Source: Micromonospora sp. MA102
Lineage (GTDB): Bacteria > Actinomycetota > Actinomycetes > Mycobacteriales > Micromonosporaceae
Length of the DNA stretch: 64,000 bases
Reading direction: 5' to 3'
NCBI RefSeq assembly: GCF_025460765.1
Contig: NZ_JAMWEG010000001.1
Span: forward strand, 372,001 to 436,000
The notes under the pieces were generated by a model. It saw only the letters and a program-made list of their open reading frames with translations, was not told where the DNA came from and searched no databases. A program made the position numbers and the translations under genes. Below, one piece after another: positions 1 through 7,858 of this stretch (positions within the stretch are counted from its first letter, which is position 1; every line of letters starts with the position of its first letter).

Positions 1-1386
1 AAAATGGTCCGTCTCCGGCAGATGACGTCGCAGACTCTCCAACTTCGACCACAAGTCGATCCAGCAGGCTATCATGCCCTCTGCAGTCAGCCGCAACGTA
101 GAGCTAAGGGCAAAGGCGCGTACCCCCTCTGTTAAGAGGGTAGGCAGGTAGGGCAAGAGGTCTCTGCGGAGACCAATCAACCGCTCCACAGCCTCGGCGC
201 ATTCAGGCACCTCGCGGCCTGCACGCCGGCGCTCCAGAGTCCTCAGATCGTCGGCGATCTTCGATAGGGACCGCCACTCCAAGTCCCCCGTACCTGGCCG
301 CGCGGGTACGTCGTCGTCGCGGAAGCGCTCGACCGAGCCCGACTGCATGTCGTAGCCATCGTCTGAGCCGGAATCCGCCATCAGCGGCATACACGTCTCA
401 AGGTTGTCGAACTGCCACGCGAGTCGGTGCTCGCCGAGTCTCACCTCTGAGTTGTCTTCCAGCGAACCTTCAGCCGTATCGAGTTGAGAGAGGAGGGCCT
501 TCTCATCATAGTCATTGCTCTGAAGGATCGCGATCAGATCGTTGTCGTCGGCCGGGACGCTGCCGTTGCCCGGAACAATGTTCTTCTTCTTTTTCTGGGT
601 CGTAGACCGCAGAGCCTTTTGCACGTCTTCAAGGTCAAGTTCCGCCAAGTAGGCAACCTGGCCGGTGTTCGCGAAAAGCCGTAGAGCTCTGTAGTCACCT
701 CTCGAAACGTCCTGGGACGCCGTGAGATGTTTGATCAGCCGCTGCCGCGTGCTCGCGTCCATGCCGCGAAGCTTGCCAACAGTGGAGAAGTTGCTGTGCA
801 GGCGTTTGGCGTCAATATCCACTGCATGGCTATCAGGAAGGAGGCCGAGCCGCCAAAGTTCCTTCCGGGCAATTTGAGCTGCGCCAGACTCCCCTGTCGC
901 GAGAACGCTGCTGTATCCAGCGCAAGCGCGAACATCGGTGAGGTACTTTAGCCCCTTAAAGGCCCGAAGAAGCTTGAGCAGAGCCGAGGGAATTGCCTGG
1001 CTACCAAGGTCGGAGATCAAATCATCGAATACTGCGCTTCGTAGTTCGCTGATCGAAATGGAAGGAATATCACGAAGGCCGGCAGCTCTATCCCGCTCTA
1101 GGTCGCCAACGACCACTAGCGGACGTGGATCGCCTTCGTTGCGCCAGTCGATTGCTACATCGACCGAGTCGGTAATGTCGATCGTAGAGGCTGGGAGGCT
1201 GGCGGGAACAGATTGATCTACAAGCAGAGCGAGTCGAATCCCGCCGCGACGCTCAAAGAGAGCCACCAACTCAGGCAACGGCATCGGGTTAGCTAGGTCA
1301 GGGACCCAGACGAATCCGAAGTTGCGGCTCAGGCGGCGCTCGACCAGTCCGTAGATCGCCCTTGCAAGGCGCTGTTCGCTGTTCAT
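1..1386 (-). CDS. Unknown protein, fourth gene of DruA-type operon (3' end outside window)
   Basis: The reading frame is open from an ATG at 1386 to the window edge (462 codons), so the protein is larger than what is seen. The start overlaps the stop of the preceding gene in an ATGA junction, which implies translational coupling. The N-terminal 200 residues look like an alpha/beta fold, with short hydrophobic strands such as IRLALLVDQSV and RPLVVVGDL followed by DRAAGLRDIP. A lysine run (QKKKKKN) near residue 262 leads into an acidic linker. I recognise no catalytic motif in the visible part. By position it could be the large helicase-type component expected of a Druantia or Dnd/Ssp-like cassette, but no helicase motif is visible here and this is inference only. 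Third codon positions are richer in A/T than in the rest of the window. Confidence 0.75.
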   Translation of the reverse strand, partial: MNSEQRLARAIYGLVERRLSRNFGFVWVPDLANPMPLPELVALFERRGGIRLALLVDQSVPASLPASTIDITDSVDVAIDWRNEGDPRPLVVVGDLERDRAAGLRDIPSISISELRSAVFDDLISDLGSQAIPSALLKLLRAFKGLKYLTDVRACAGYSSVLATGESGAAQIARKELWRLGLLPDSHAVDIDAKRLHSNFSTVGKLRGMDASTRQRLIKHLTASQDVSRGDYRALRLFANTGQVAYLAELDLEDVQKALRSTTQKKKKNIVPGNGSVPADDNDLIAILQSNDYDEKALLSQLDTAEGSLEDNSEVRLGEHRLAWQFDNLETCMPLMADSGSDDGYDMQSGSVERFRDDDVPARPGTGDLEWRSLSKIADDLRTLERRRAGREVPECAEAVERLIGLRRDLLPYLPTLLTEGVRAFALSSTLRLTAEGMIACWIDLWSKLESLRRHLPETDHF

Positions 1387-2834
1387 TGCCTAGCCCAGAC
1401 GTAGAAGGGGTTGAGAATTTCAGTAACGCTATCGTTGTAAAGCCTTGCCAGGCCTAGAGATGAGAAGAGGCCGGCTAGGTCAAGTTGGTTCTGACGCAAC
1501 TCTTCGTCGGATGGTCTGGGTGACATACTCCGCGTAAGATGGTTTGGGCCGAAGACGACGCCATATCTGGCGGCCATGCGAGCAAGCCATGTTGAGAAGG
1601 GGACCGTTTCCCCGTCGTCTTCGGACAACCCTGCCAGGATCAGCGCTGGCACCAAGGCAACCTCAACCCTCAGCCGGGCCGGCTTGCCGCGACGGGGTCC
1701 GACGAAGCCGCAGTGGCGTCCCACGGCCGCAAACCAGTCACGGGCTTTGTTGCCCATCGAGTCTTGAACGGATTCCTGAAGAGTGCGCGCCAAGGCGTCC
1801 AGTGGTTCGTGATCGATAGCCCAAACTCGGTACATCGCGGCCAGATCTTGGGGCGAGCGGGAGGTCCCTCCGCTCATTTTGGTCTTAGCTTTTACGTCCG
1901 CCAAGACCCTGAAAACATCGAGGGGTTCAATGTCCTGGGAACCAACCCTGCTCCTTACCTCATCCCGTAGGAGCGAACACAGCCACTCTTGGAAGTTGCC
2001 ATCTAAGGTGTCCAGTACTGATACAGACGCCGCACGAACCGTCGCCAGCGCGCCAGGAGCTCCCGCCTCGGGCAGGAGCGTTGCAAGCGGCTTGCCCGAG
2101 CAAAGCTGGGGCACCTGTGCATAGACGATGAGACCTACCCAAGTGGCTGCCGCGGCGAGAGTTTGTAGCCCGATCAACGTGTCGACCCCACTGGCACAGA
2201 GACGAGTGGCCCGCACCATGAGGGCATTGAGCTCCCGTGCGAGTCCTTCGCAACGCGAGTCCATGCCCCACCAGGATCCACGTTGCGGGGGTTCGACCTC
2301 CCACCTGTTCACGTTAGCGAGATCGACAAAGGCAGCCTCGACGGACCAATGTGGATTTGGCTGCGGCATGCGGAGGCGGGCAACCAGCTCGCCGACGGCT
2401 CGACATCCCTCAGGCGAGGCGGTCAAGACTTGAGCAGCTAAATCGCCGAGGTGATGGTGCGTTTTGTCGGAGGTGACGAGACCCAAGTTCGCCAGTTGAA
2501 AAGACGCAAATCCGTCGCCGTAGACAGCTCCGTCGGCGGCGATAAGCGCACTGACCGAACGCCGGGCCTTTTCAAGTCTGGCGTCATCACGCGGGAGTTT
2601 CAAAGTTGACCGCTCTCGCAAGGCTGTGGTGCCGACAGCCCATGCGCCACCCTTCTTGGGCGCAACAAAGTCGATGGCAGCACGTGCGGACCGTTTGCCT
2701 GAAAGGAGCGCGTGGAAAAGTCCATTCAGTACATGCACCGGTTGAGGTGAGTTCGACGTAGGCGTCAGCACGAGGAAGCTGACCACCTCACGCTTGAACC
2801 AATCGTCGAGATCCAACGGAGCAGCTAGAGTCAT
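1383..2834 (-). CDS. Unknown 483-residue protein of DruA-type operon
   Basis: The product is 483 residues, soluble, with no signal peptide or convincing membrane segment. It overlaps the ATPase gene upstream by 4 nt and the next gene downstream by 4 nt (ATGA at both ends), so the three are surely co-transcribed and probably made in fixed ratio. The C-terminal 60 residues (ARYGVVFGPN, then LDLAGLFSSLGLARLYND and ILNPF) read like a winged-helix tail, similar in feel to C-termini of restriction accessory proteins. The remainder is helical and unrecognised. Its size and place between an ATPase and a larger protein match DptG/DndG in Dnd cassettes, but I cannot show homology. The codon usage is less GC-biased than that of the chromosome further right. 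Confidence 0.8.
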   Translation of the reverse strand: MTLAAPLDLDDWFKREVVSFLVLTPTSNSPQPVHVLNGLFHALLSGKRSARAAIDFVAPKKGGAWAVGTTALRERSTLKLPRDDARLEKARRSVSALIAADGAVYGDGFASFQLANLGLVTSDKTHHHLGDLAAQVLTASPEGCRAVGELVARLRMPQPNPHWSVEAAFVDLANVNRWEVEPPQRGSWWGMDSRCEGLARELNALMVRATRLCASGVDTLIGLQTLAAAATWVGLIVYAQVPQLCSGKPLATLLPEAGAPGALATVRAASVSVLDTLDGNFQEWLCSLLRDEVRSRVGSQDIEPLDVFRVLADVKAKTKMSGGTSRSPQDLAAMYRVWAIDHEPLDALARTLQESVQDSMGNKARDWFAAVGRHCGFVGPRRGKPARLRVEVALVPALILAGLSEDDGETVPFSTWLARMAARYGVVFGPNHLTRSMSPRPSDEELRQNQLDLAGLFSSLGLARLYNDSVTEILNPFYVWARQ

Positions 2835-4450
2835 TGCAGGACCTCTATGACGCGTTCGGATGCACGGACTCGGAGGCGGGTCTGCTCACGCCGCCGGTGG
2901 TCGAAGACAATCACCTCAGGATCGTCGATGGCTGGAATGTCGGCCTGCGCCATAAACAAGTCGAGCGCGAAGTCTAGAGTTTCCTGATCACGGTCCACAG
3001 TGAGGGTTCGCTTCTCCTGAAGCCTTTCCCAAGTCTCGAAGTCGACGGTAAGGAACTGCTGGGATCCCGCCCAGTGCAGGTATACCCTCGTAGGAAAGAA
3101 GCCTTCACCGTAAGTTTCGTTCTCATACCGATACGGCACAAGGATCTCTAAGCGTTCGATTGGCAACTTGCCGTATGCCCCGAGCCCCCACGGTCGGCGG
3201 TGTGCGGCAAATCCGTTGTGACGACTAACGTACAGATCGTTCTGGGTGTCCAGACCTAGCCTGTACCTATTGATGTAGCCAACCAAATCTCGGATTACGG
3301 GCCGTTGATCATTCAAGGATGCCGCGAGTAGTCGCCCGAAATGGGGCGCCCGCGATTGTCCGGCCATCATCTTCTCGGCTTGGACCGCCTTGCCGAAGAA
3401 ATAGTAGCACCTTTTGGCGCTAGCAAATGCTGCGAGGCCGGCGTCTGAAGATTCACGCGCTAGTGCAACAGGCGCGCTGCCGGGGTACTCACAGTCCATC
3501 CGGAGTTCTGTAAACCGCCCGCGCCAAAGGTAGACGTCCTCCCGCGCAAGTGGGACGGCGACGGGATCGAAGTTGGACCGAATCCTACGCGCAGTTGTGC
3601 TCTCTCCATCAAAGATTCGATTCCAGAAGTACCCCTCAGACCGCTCTTCGCCGTCGCCTGGACAGACCCAGCCGAAGAACAAGTCAATGAGGAATACCCA
3701 AATATCGCGAGCGGAGAGGTGAGTTCCTCCGTCGGTAAGAAGCCTCAGAAGAAGTTGGAGTCTTTCACGAGCAGCGCGCGATCGCCGGAGCATCTTGGCC
3801 CCCACCACCCGCGGGCAGGAGGACGATTTACCGCATGAGGGGCATGCGGTAACTAGCGGGAGCAATTTCTCTAGGACGCCCGGTACGAAGTTCGAGCGAG
3901 TAAGTTGGCGGCCAGCCAGACTTACCAGCAGAAGTTCAGGCGGATCATTCTGCATCATACCGATCGCGCGAGCGTGGAGGATGTCGCGCGCGACTCGGAA
4001 GAGATCGCCATCCTGATGCTCAGCTAGTGAGGCGAGCGGGCCCTCATTTATTGTAATGAGGAGAGGTGCTCCTGCCGCACGAGCGCGCGCGACTGTCGAC
4101 AATATCTCTTTGTCAGATAGGCCACTTGCGTCTCTCACAAAGACGATTTGATCCGCAGAGGGGATCTCACGTATCGGGTGAGCCTTTGTGACCTCGATAC
4201 ACCTGCGGGGAACTACCTGATCGAGCGCGACTTGGGCGAGGTGCGATTTGCCGTCCCCTGCGTTACCAGAGATGAGGACGGATTGCCCGTCTTGGAGTGC
4301 CTTTACTATCCTCGACGTAAGACCATCGGGCACGTCAAGGGCTGCTCGTACCTCAGCACTCCAGCGATCCGCGTATACCGCCTGACTCTCAAATATTTCC
4401 CGCAGCTTGTGGCGGCTTGGTTCCGGCTCATTCGCCACTTTCCACCCCAC
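2831..4450 (-). CDS. P-loop ATPase of DruA-type defence operon
   Basis: This is a 539-residue ATP-binding protein. The Walker A motif GNAGDGKSH lies at residues 62-70. A Walker B-like strand, VFVRDAS, lies at about 103-109, and a sensor-like TINEGP at about 133-138. A cysteine cluster (C203, C206, C212 in CPSCGKSSSC) may bind metal. The later segment SARDIWVFLIDLFF followed by FWNRIFDGE and FDP resembles the helical lid region of DptF/DndF-type or BREX-type ATPases, though this resemblance is from memory. It starts with GTG 12 nt after the druA-like stop. A second GTG at 4438, preceded by GGGGTGGAAA, is an alternative start. Being placed between DruA and two unknown proteins suggests that it powers sensing or assembly of a defence complex. 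Confidence 0.85.
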   Translation of the reverse strand: MGWKVANEPEPSRHKLREIFESQAVYADRWSAEVRAALDVPDGLTSRIVKALQDGQSVLISGNAGDGKSHLAQVALDQVVPRRCIEVTKAHPIREIPSADQIVFVRDASGLSDKEILSTVARARAAGAPLLITINEGPLASLAEHQDGDLFRVARDILHARAIGMMQNDPPELLLVSLAGRQLTRSNFVPGVLEKLLPLVTACPSCGKSSSCPRVVGAKMLRRSRAARERLQLLLRLLTDGGTHLSARDIWVFLIDLFFGWVCPGDGEERSEGYFWNRIFDGESTTARRIRSNFDPVAVPLAREDVYLWRGRFTELRMDCEYPGSAPVALARESSDAGLAAFASAKRCYYFFGKAVQAEKMMAGQSRAPHFGRLLAASLNDQRPVIRDLVGYINRYRLGLDTQNDLYVSRHNGFAAHRRPWGLGAYGKLPIERLEILVPYRYENETYGEGFFPTRVYLHWAGSQQFLTVDFETWERLQEKRTLTVDRDQETLDFALDLFMAQADIPAIDDPEVIVFDHRRREQTRLRVRASERVIEVLQ

Positions 4451-4462
4451 TCGAATGGAACT

Positions 4463-6256
4463 TCATCTTATAGCCTCGGAGAGAATGCCAGCCAGCGTCG
4501 CCTCCAAATCGCACGAAGCGCGGGCAGAGTTGAAAATGTCGCGCGGCGCCGGTTCGACCCAACGCGTCCACCAGGCGTTGGCGATGTTTTGGGGTTCGAT
4601 GTTCGCTACCGGCTCCGGGTTCTCCCAGCCAAGCAATGCCTCTCGGCAATTCTTTACAAGCGGCAGGGCGTACAAGGGTCGCTTCGTTTCGTGCCGCCTG
4701 AGATCCGGAAGGCCCAGATAGGACAGTGCTCGGCCAACCAGACGAAAACGCGCACCGGAACCCTCGCCAAACGCCTTAGTAATGTGGTCGTAGCCATCAA
4801 TAGACCGGTTAAGAGCCTTTGCGGCCTCTGCGGTCTCGACCGAGACATTGAAGTTCCCGAAACCCGTGGTTTCCCCGATCTTTTTCCAGCGTAGGCCGGC
4901 CGCCTCCACCCTGTTGTATTGGGCGCTGTGACCTGGATAAAGGCCTGACGTGAAGACCACGAGCGGCCCCGGGTTTGGTACCTCCCGACGGACGTCGGGC
5001 AGATACACCTCTTGGGCAATCTGGCCTAGCGGTCGATCGCGCCCCCACTTGTCACGTACGACATTTGAGGCGGCGAGTGCAGCCATCAACTTTCCCATAC
5101 GAAGAGGACCGAATGGAGGAGCAGCCCCACAGATCGACATCTCGAGCGCGACAAAACCCATGTGATAGTGCCAAAGTTTCGTCAGTCCCGCGTTCAAGTC
5201 TCTGAGGTCTTCTTCCTTCAAATCCCGCGGAGCCGTCGACCCATCTGAAAGCAACTGCAGGACGCGGATACCTCGCAGTAACTCCTGCGCCGTTTGCGCT
5301 CTTTTTACGACGCGCAGATGACGATTCTTAAGTGCGGCACCTTCGGTGCTTCTCGTAAGATTGAACTGTCTTCTATGGAATGAAACCAGCTCGCCTAGTT
5401 GCGGTATGCTACTCTCGACAAACGGAACCTGAATGCCATCGCGATTGACATTCCGAAGCAGGCGCTCGAGGACATCCAAGGTCTTCCTCGAGCGACTTTT
5501 GATCAAATTTGGCGAGGACGAGACATTATTGATGAACCCTTCCGCAGAAACACCGAGCCATTCATCACGGGCGCTGATCTCGGGAACAACATTGCGGAAT
5601 TGTAGGATTCCTAGCGGAACTCCTGGAAAGCGCTGATCGAGAGCGACGAGGGCAACCTCGCGACCGGGGGCCGAAGCCTCTGGGGTCATCGACCAGGTGG
5701 AGCGTACGCAGCGCCACAGAGTTCGGGCATCAAGACCAGAGCGGGCTTCTCTGGCTTCGACGAGCGCGACTCTAGGGGGACCTTGCTCCAACGCATCTAT
5801 GACTAGGTGAGGCGTAATGATGGCACCGCGCAGTAGAACCAGGGCGTTTCGCATCCACGCCACCTGCTTCCGGTCGCGGAGCGCCCTAGTTCGCGCGGCT
5901 TCGTATCTCCGGCGCAATGCCTCGCGCAATTGGTCTGCGGTGAGGGCCTCGGGCGCCACAACCGATGCGAGATAGCACGTCTCGCCGCTAACTACGGGAT
6001 AGTAGCCCGCCAACACGTAGTCCCGCAGCACCAAGAGTGATACGCGCAAGGCGTGGGCGTCGACACCTTCAAGGCCCTCGCTCAGAAGTGCCTGGGCAAC
6101 CGCTTCTAGGTGGCTAACGATCTCAGACTGCTTCTTACCCTGGATGCGCCGAAGCACGCGCTTGAACTCGGGGGTTAGCGCATTGAGGCGGCTGGGCTCG
6201 AACGTGCGCAGCCGGCCTGGTGATACGAGTACCGGTGCAGGATGAGTTGCGGTCAT
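4463..6256 (-). CDS. druA: DruA-like (DUF4338) anti-phage protein
   Basis: This 597-residue protein carries the hallmarks of the DUF4338/DruA family. Near residues 203-235 it has VALDQRFPG, PLGILQFRN and SARDEWLG. Near 437-470 it has SGLYPGHSAQYNRV and IGETTGFGNFNVS. It ends with FGEGSGARFRLVGRAL, LGLPDLRRHE and PLYALPLVKNCREALLG. In this family these segments read TTSLYG-SSQYNR, LGRTEGYGTFHFS and PRxVYGVPLARNFRDYLLG, so the match spans the whole C-terminal half. DruA is the signature of the Druantia anti-phage system; its biochemical role is not settled. The frame stays open upstream to 7132, but that extension is non-coding in character, and the ATG at 6256 has AGGA upstream. It is the first gene of the operon and is followed after 12 nt by the ATPase. 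Confidence 0.88.
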   Translation of the reverse strand: MTATHPAPVLVSPGRLRTFEPSRLNALTPEFKRVLRRIQGKKQSEIVSHLEAVAQALLSEGLEGVDAHALRVSLLVLRDYVLAGYYPVVSGETCYLASVVAPEALTADQLREALRRRYEAARTRALRDRKQVAWMRNALVLLRGAIITPHLVIDALEQGPPRVALVEAREARSGLDARTLWRCVRSTWSMTPEASAPGREVALVALDQRFPGVPLGILQFRNVVPEISARDEWLGVSAEGFINNVSSSPNLIKSRSRKTLDVLERLLRNVNRDGIQVPFVESSIPQLGELVSFHRRQFNLTRSTEGAALKNRHLRVVKRAQTAQELLRGIRVLQLLSDGSTAPRDLKEEDLRDLNAGLTKLWHYHMGFVALEMSICGAAPPFGPLRMGKLMAALAASNVVRDKWGRDRPLGQIAQEVYLPDVRREVPNPGPLVVFTSGLYPGHSAQYNRVEAAGLRWKKIGETTGFGNFNVSVETAEAAKALNRSIDGYDHITKAFGEGSGARFRLVGRALSYLGLPDLRRHETKRPLYALPLVKNCREALLGWENPEPVANIEPQNIANAWWTRWVEPAPRDIFNSARASCDLEATLAGILSEAIR

Positions 6257-7342
6257 GAAGCCGGATCCTAGCTGCTCCGTCGAGGGAGCCGGAACGTTAC
6301 GTGGCCGGACCGTGCAGTTGACCGTCAGGCGGGATGCAGGACTCGGCGGAGGCGGAGCGGGTCGTGGGCGCAGGAGGAACCTAGCACGAGCAAGGCTCTC
6401 TTCTGTGGAGGGGCCGCCCGGCGAGGTCTCTAGCACGGGTCCCGAACCGCACTTCCGGGCGAAGGGTTGGTTGATGGCGTTGGACGCCGGCTCTCTAGGA
6501 TCCTCCGTTAGTTGAGCACGAGATCCAATGGGTAGCCCCGGACACAATGGGGACCGGGCCTTTTGATTCGCAGCGGATGGACCGAAGGCTATATGCTCAC
6601 ACGTAGCGAGAAGTTTTGGAAACCTTGCGGCCATAGCGTGCTTCAGGGCACGACATGCATTTCCATTACGTCGCATCCGGCAGAATCGTTTGGGCTCGCA
6701 CCGAAAACGGAAGTCGCTCCACCACGAAGAAGGCGGTATGTAAAGCTCCGCAGCAAGTGTCGGGCCCAATGACCCGACCCACACCGCCGCTACTCGACTC
6801 GCATCTGGAGTTCGATTCCTCTGGTGCAAGGACCGCCAGACGTCCCTGCCTGTCGAGCATCCAGCTCTGCTTCCGGGAAACTGTGAGCGTTGGCGAAAAG
6901 ATCCGCCTAACGGCCCATGGCCGGCCATACCCGCCGCGGTGAGCGGGCTGCGATTCACCTGCTGTGCCGCCGCGATGCGGCCCGCGGGGAACGCAACGAT
7001 GGTTGGCTGGGCTACGAACAGGGGCTCGACCGGGAATCCCCCGTGGTTTTCGGCGTGTGAGTCGCCCAGCATGGGGTTGGCCTGCTCCGCCTCAAGGGCG
7101 GGCGGCGCTTCAACCCCACCAGACATCGACACGACCTCCCCACAAGGCGTTCCTGGACCATACCGGCAGGAGTCCTCCCGGCGGGACCCCAGATGGTCAG
7201 CCGATCAGCCTGCATGTAGTGGCCTTCTTGCGCTGTCAATAACCTCCGCAGTGGATGTTGCAAGATGGCAAGTATGACCGGGGTCAGGCTAGGGCGACCG
7301 GCTGCCTGACCATCCCGAAGCTCAGCCCCGTCGCGGAATCGG
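6257..7342. other. Gene-poor boundary region upstream of the defence operon
   Basis: I find no convincing gene in this stretch. Open frames here are short or lack a ribosome-binding site, and the long minus-strand extension of the druA frame is rich in Pro, Arg and Ser with no domain character. The region presumably contains the promoter of the defence operon. A sequence at 6803-6826 resembles a tRNA T-arm but the stem does not pair. Base composition is less GC-rich than the chromosome to the right, consistent with an insertion boundary or eroded genes. Confidence 0.5.
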
Positions 7343-7495
7343 TTGGCCGTGCTGGTCCTCGCCGCCGTCGTCCCGCAACGCACGTCGTACGTCGGTCCGA
7401 TCGTCCTGGCGTTCGTGGCGCTACTCCTCGTGGGAATGCTCCTCGCCGCGAACGCCGGTGGGCCCCTTCATCGCATCCGCTTACGTGCCGAGTGA
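7343..7495 (+). pseudogene. Fragment of a membrane protein
   Basis: A 50-codon open stretch encodes two adjacent hydrophobic segments, LAVLVLAAVVPQ and YVGPIVLAFVALLLVGMLLA, then ends at a TGA. An in-frame stop at 7307 precedes it. The composition is that of a genuine membrane hairpin rather than a shadow frame, but there is no clear ribosome-binding site and no complete gene. It is either a very small membrane protein or the remnant of a larger one. Confidence 0.3.
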
Positions 7496-7715
7496 CGGCA
7501 ATGCGGTCGGGGTGCGGAACGCCCATCCGCGATTCGCCGAGCACGCTGCGGCGTTACAGCAGTGGGCCGCGCAGCAATATTGGGCAGCACAGCAGCAGTG
7601 GGCCGCGCAGCAGGGCTACGGCCAGCCGCAACAGTGGCAACCGCACTACGCCCACCCGCAATACCCGCAGCAGCAGCCGCACGGCCCCGTCGGCCCACGC
7701 CCTCCTGATCGTCTC
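7458..7715 (+). pseudogene. Gln/Trp-rich repeat fragment (WAAQQ repeats)
   Basis: One frame reads AALQQWAAQQYWAAQQQWAAQQ followed by GYGQPQQWQPHYAHPQYPQQ, a low-complexity segment typical of the cytosolic tail of actinobacterial membrane proteins. The WAAQQ unit occurs three times between about 7557 and 7620. After the repeat the frame loses coding character. The overlap with the hydrophobic fragment at 7343-7495, which is in another frame, suggests decayed and rearranged gene pieces rather than an intact gene. Confidence 0.3.
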
Positions 7716-7807
7716 GGTGAGGCGGGTGCCCCATCTGTCACCTCCGCGGTTGACGAACAATTCCCGGCGCGCCGCCAGGGTCCGATCGACAGCCGGCCTC
7801 GCACAGG

Positions 7808-7842
7808 CTGGTGGCCGCCGACCTGTAGCCGGCGGCCACCAG
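7808..7842. terminator. Hairpin terminator of the M14 peptidase gene
   Basis: A perfect 12-bp stem (CTGGTGGCCGCC at 7808-7819 and its complement at 7831-7842) with an 11-nt loop lies just after the stop of the minus-strand gene ending at 7859. Confidence 0.75.
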
Positions 7843-7858
7843 TGTTCGAGCGGCGAGG

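Noticed and set aside
6803..6826. tRNA-like T-arm (GGAGTTCGATTCC) that might mark an attachment site
   Set aside because: The flanking bases do not pair into a T-stem and no acceptor, D-arm or anticodon arm is present.
4463..7132. Longer 889-residue version of the DruA-like protein
   Set aside because: Residues before the ATG at 6256 are Pro/Arg/Ser-rich and lack domain character; DruA homology starts after that ATG, which has an AGGA sequence upstream.
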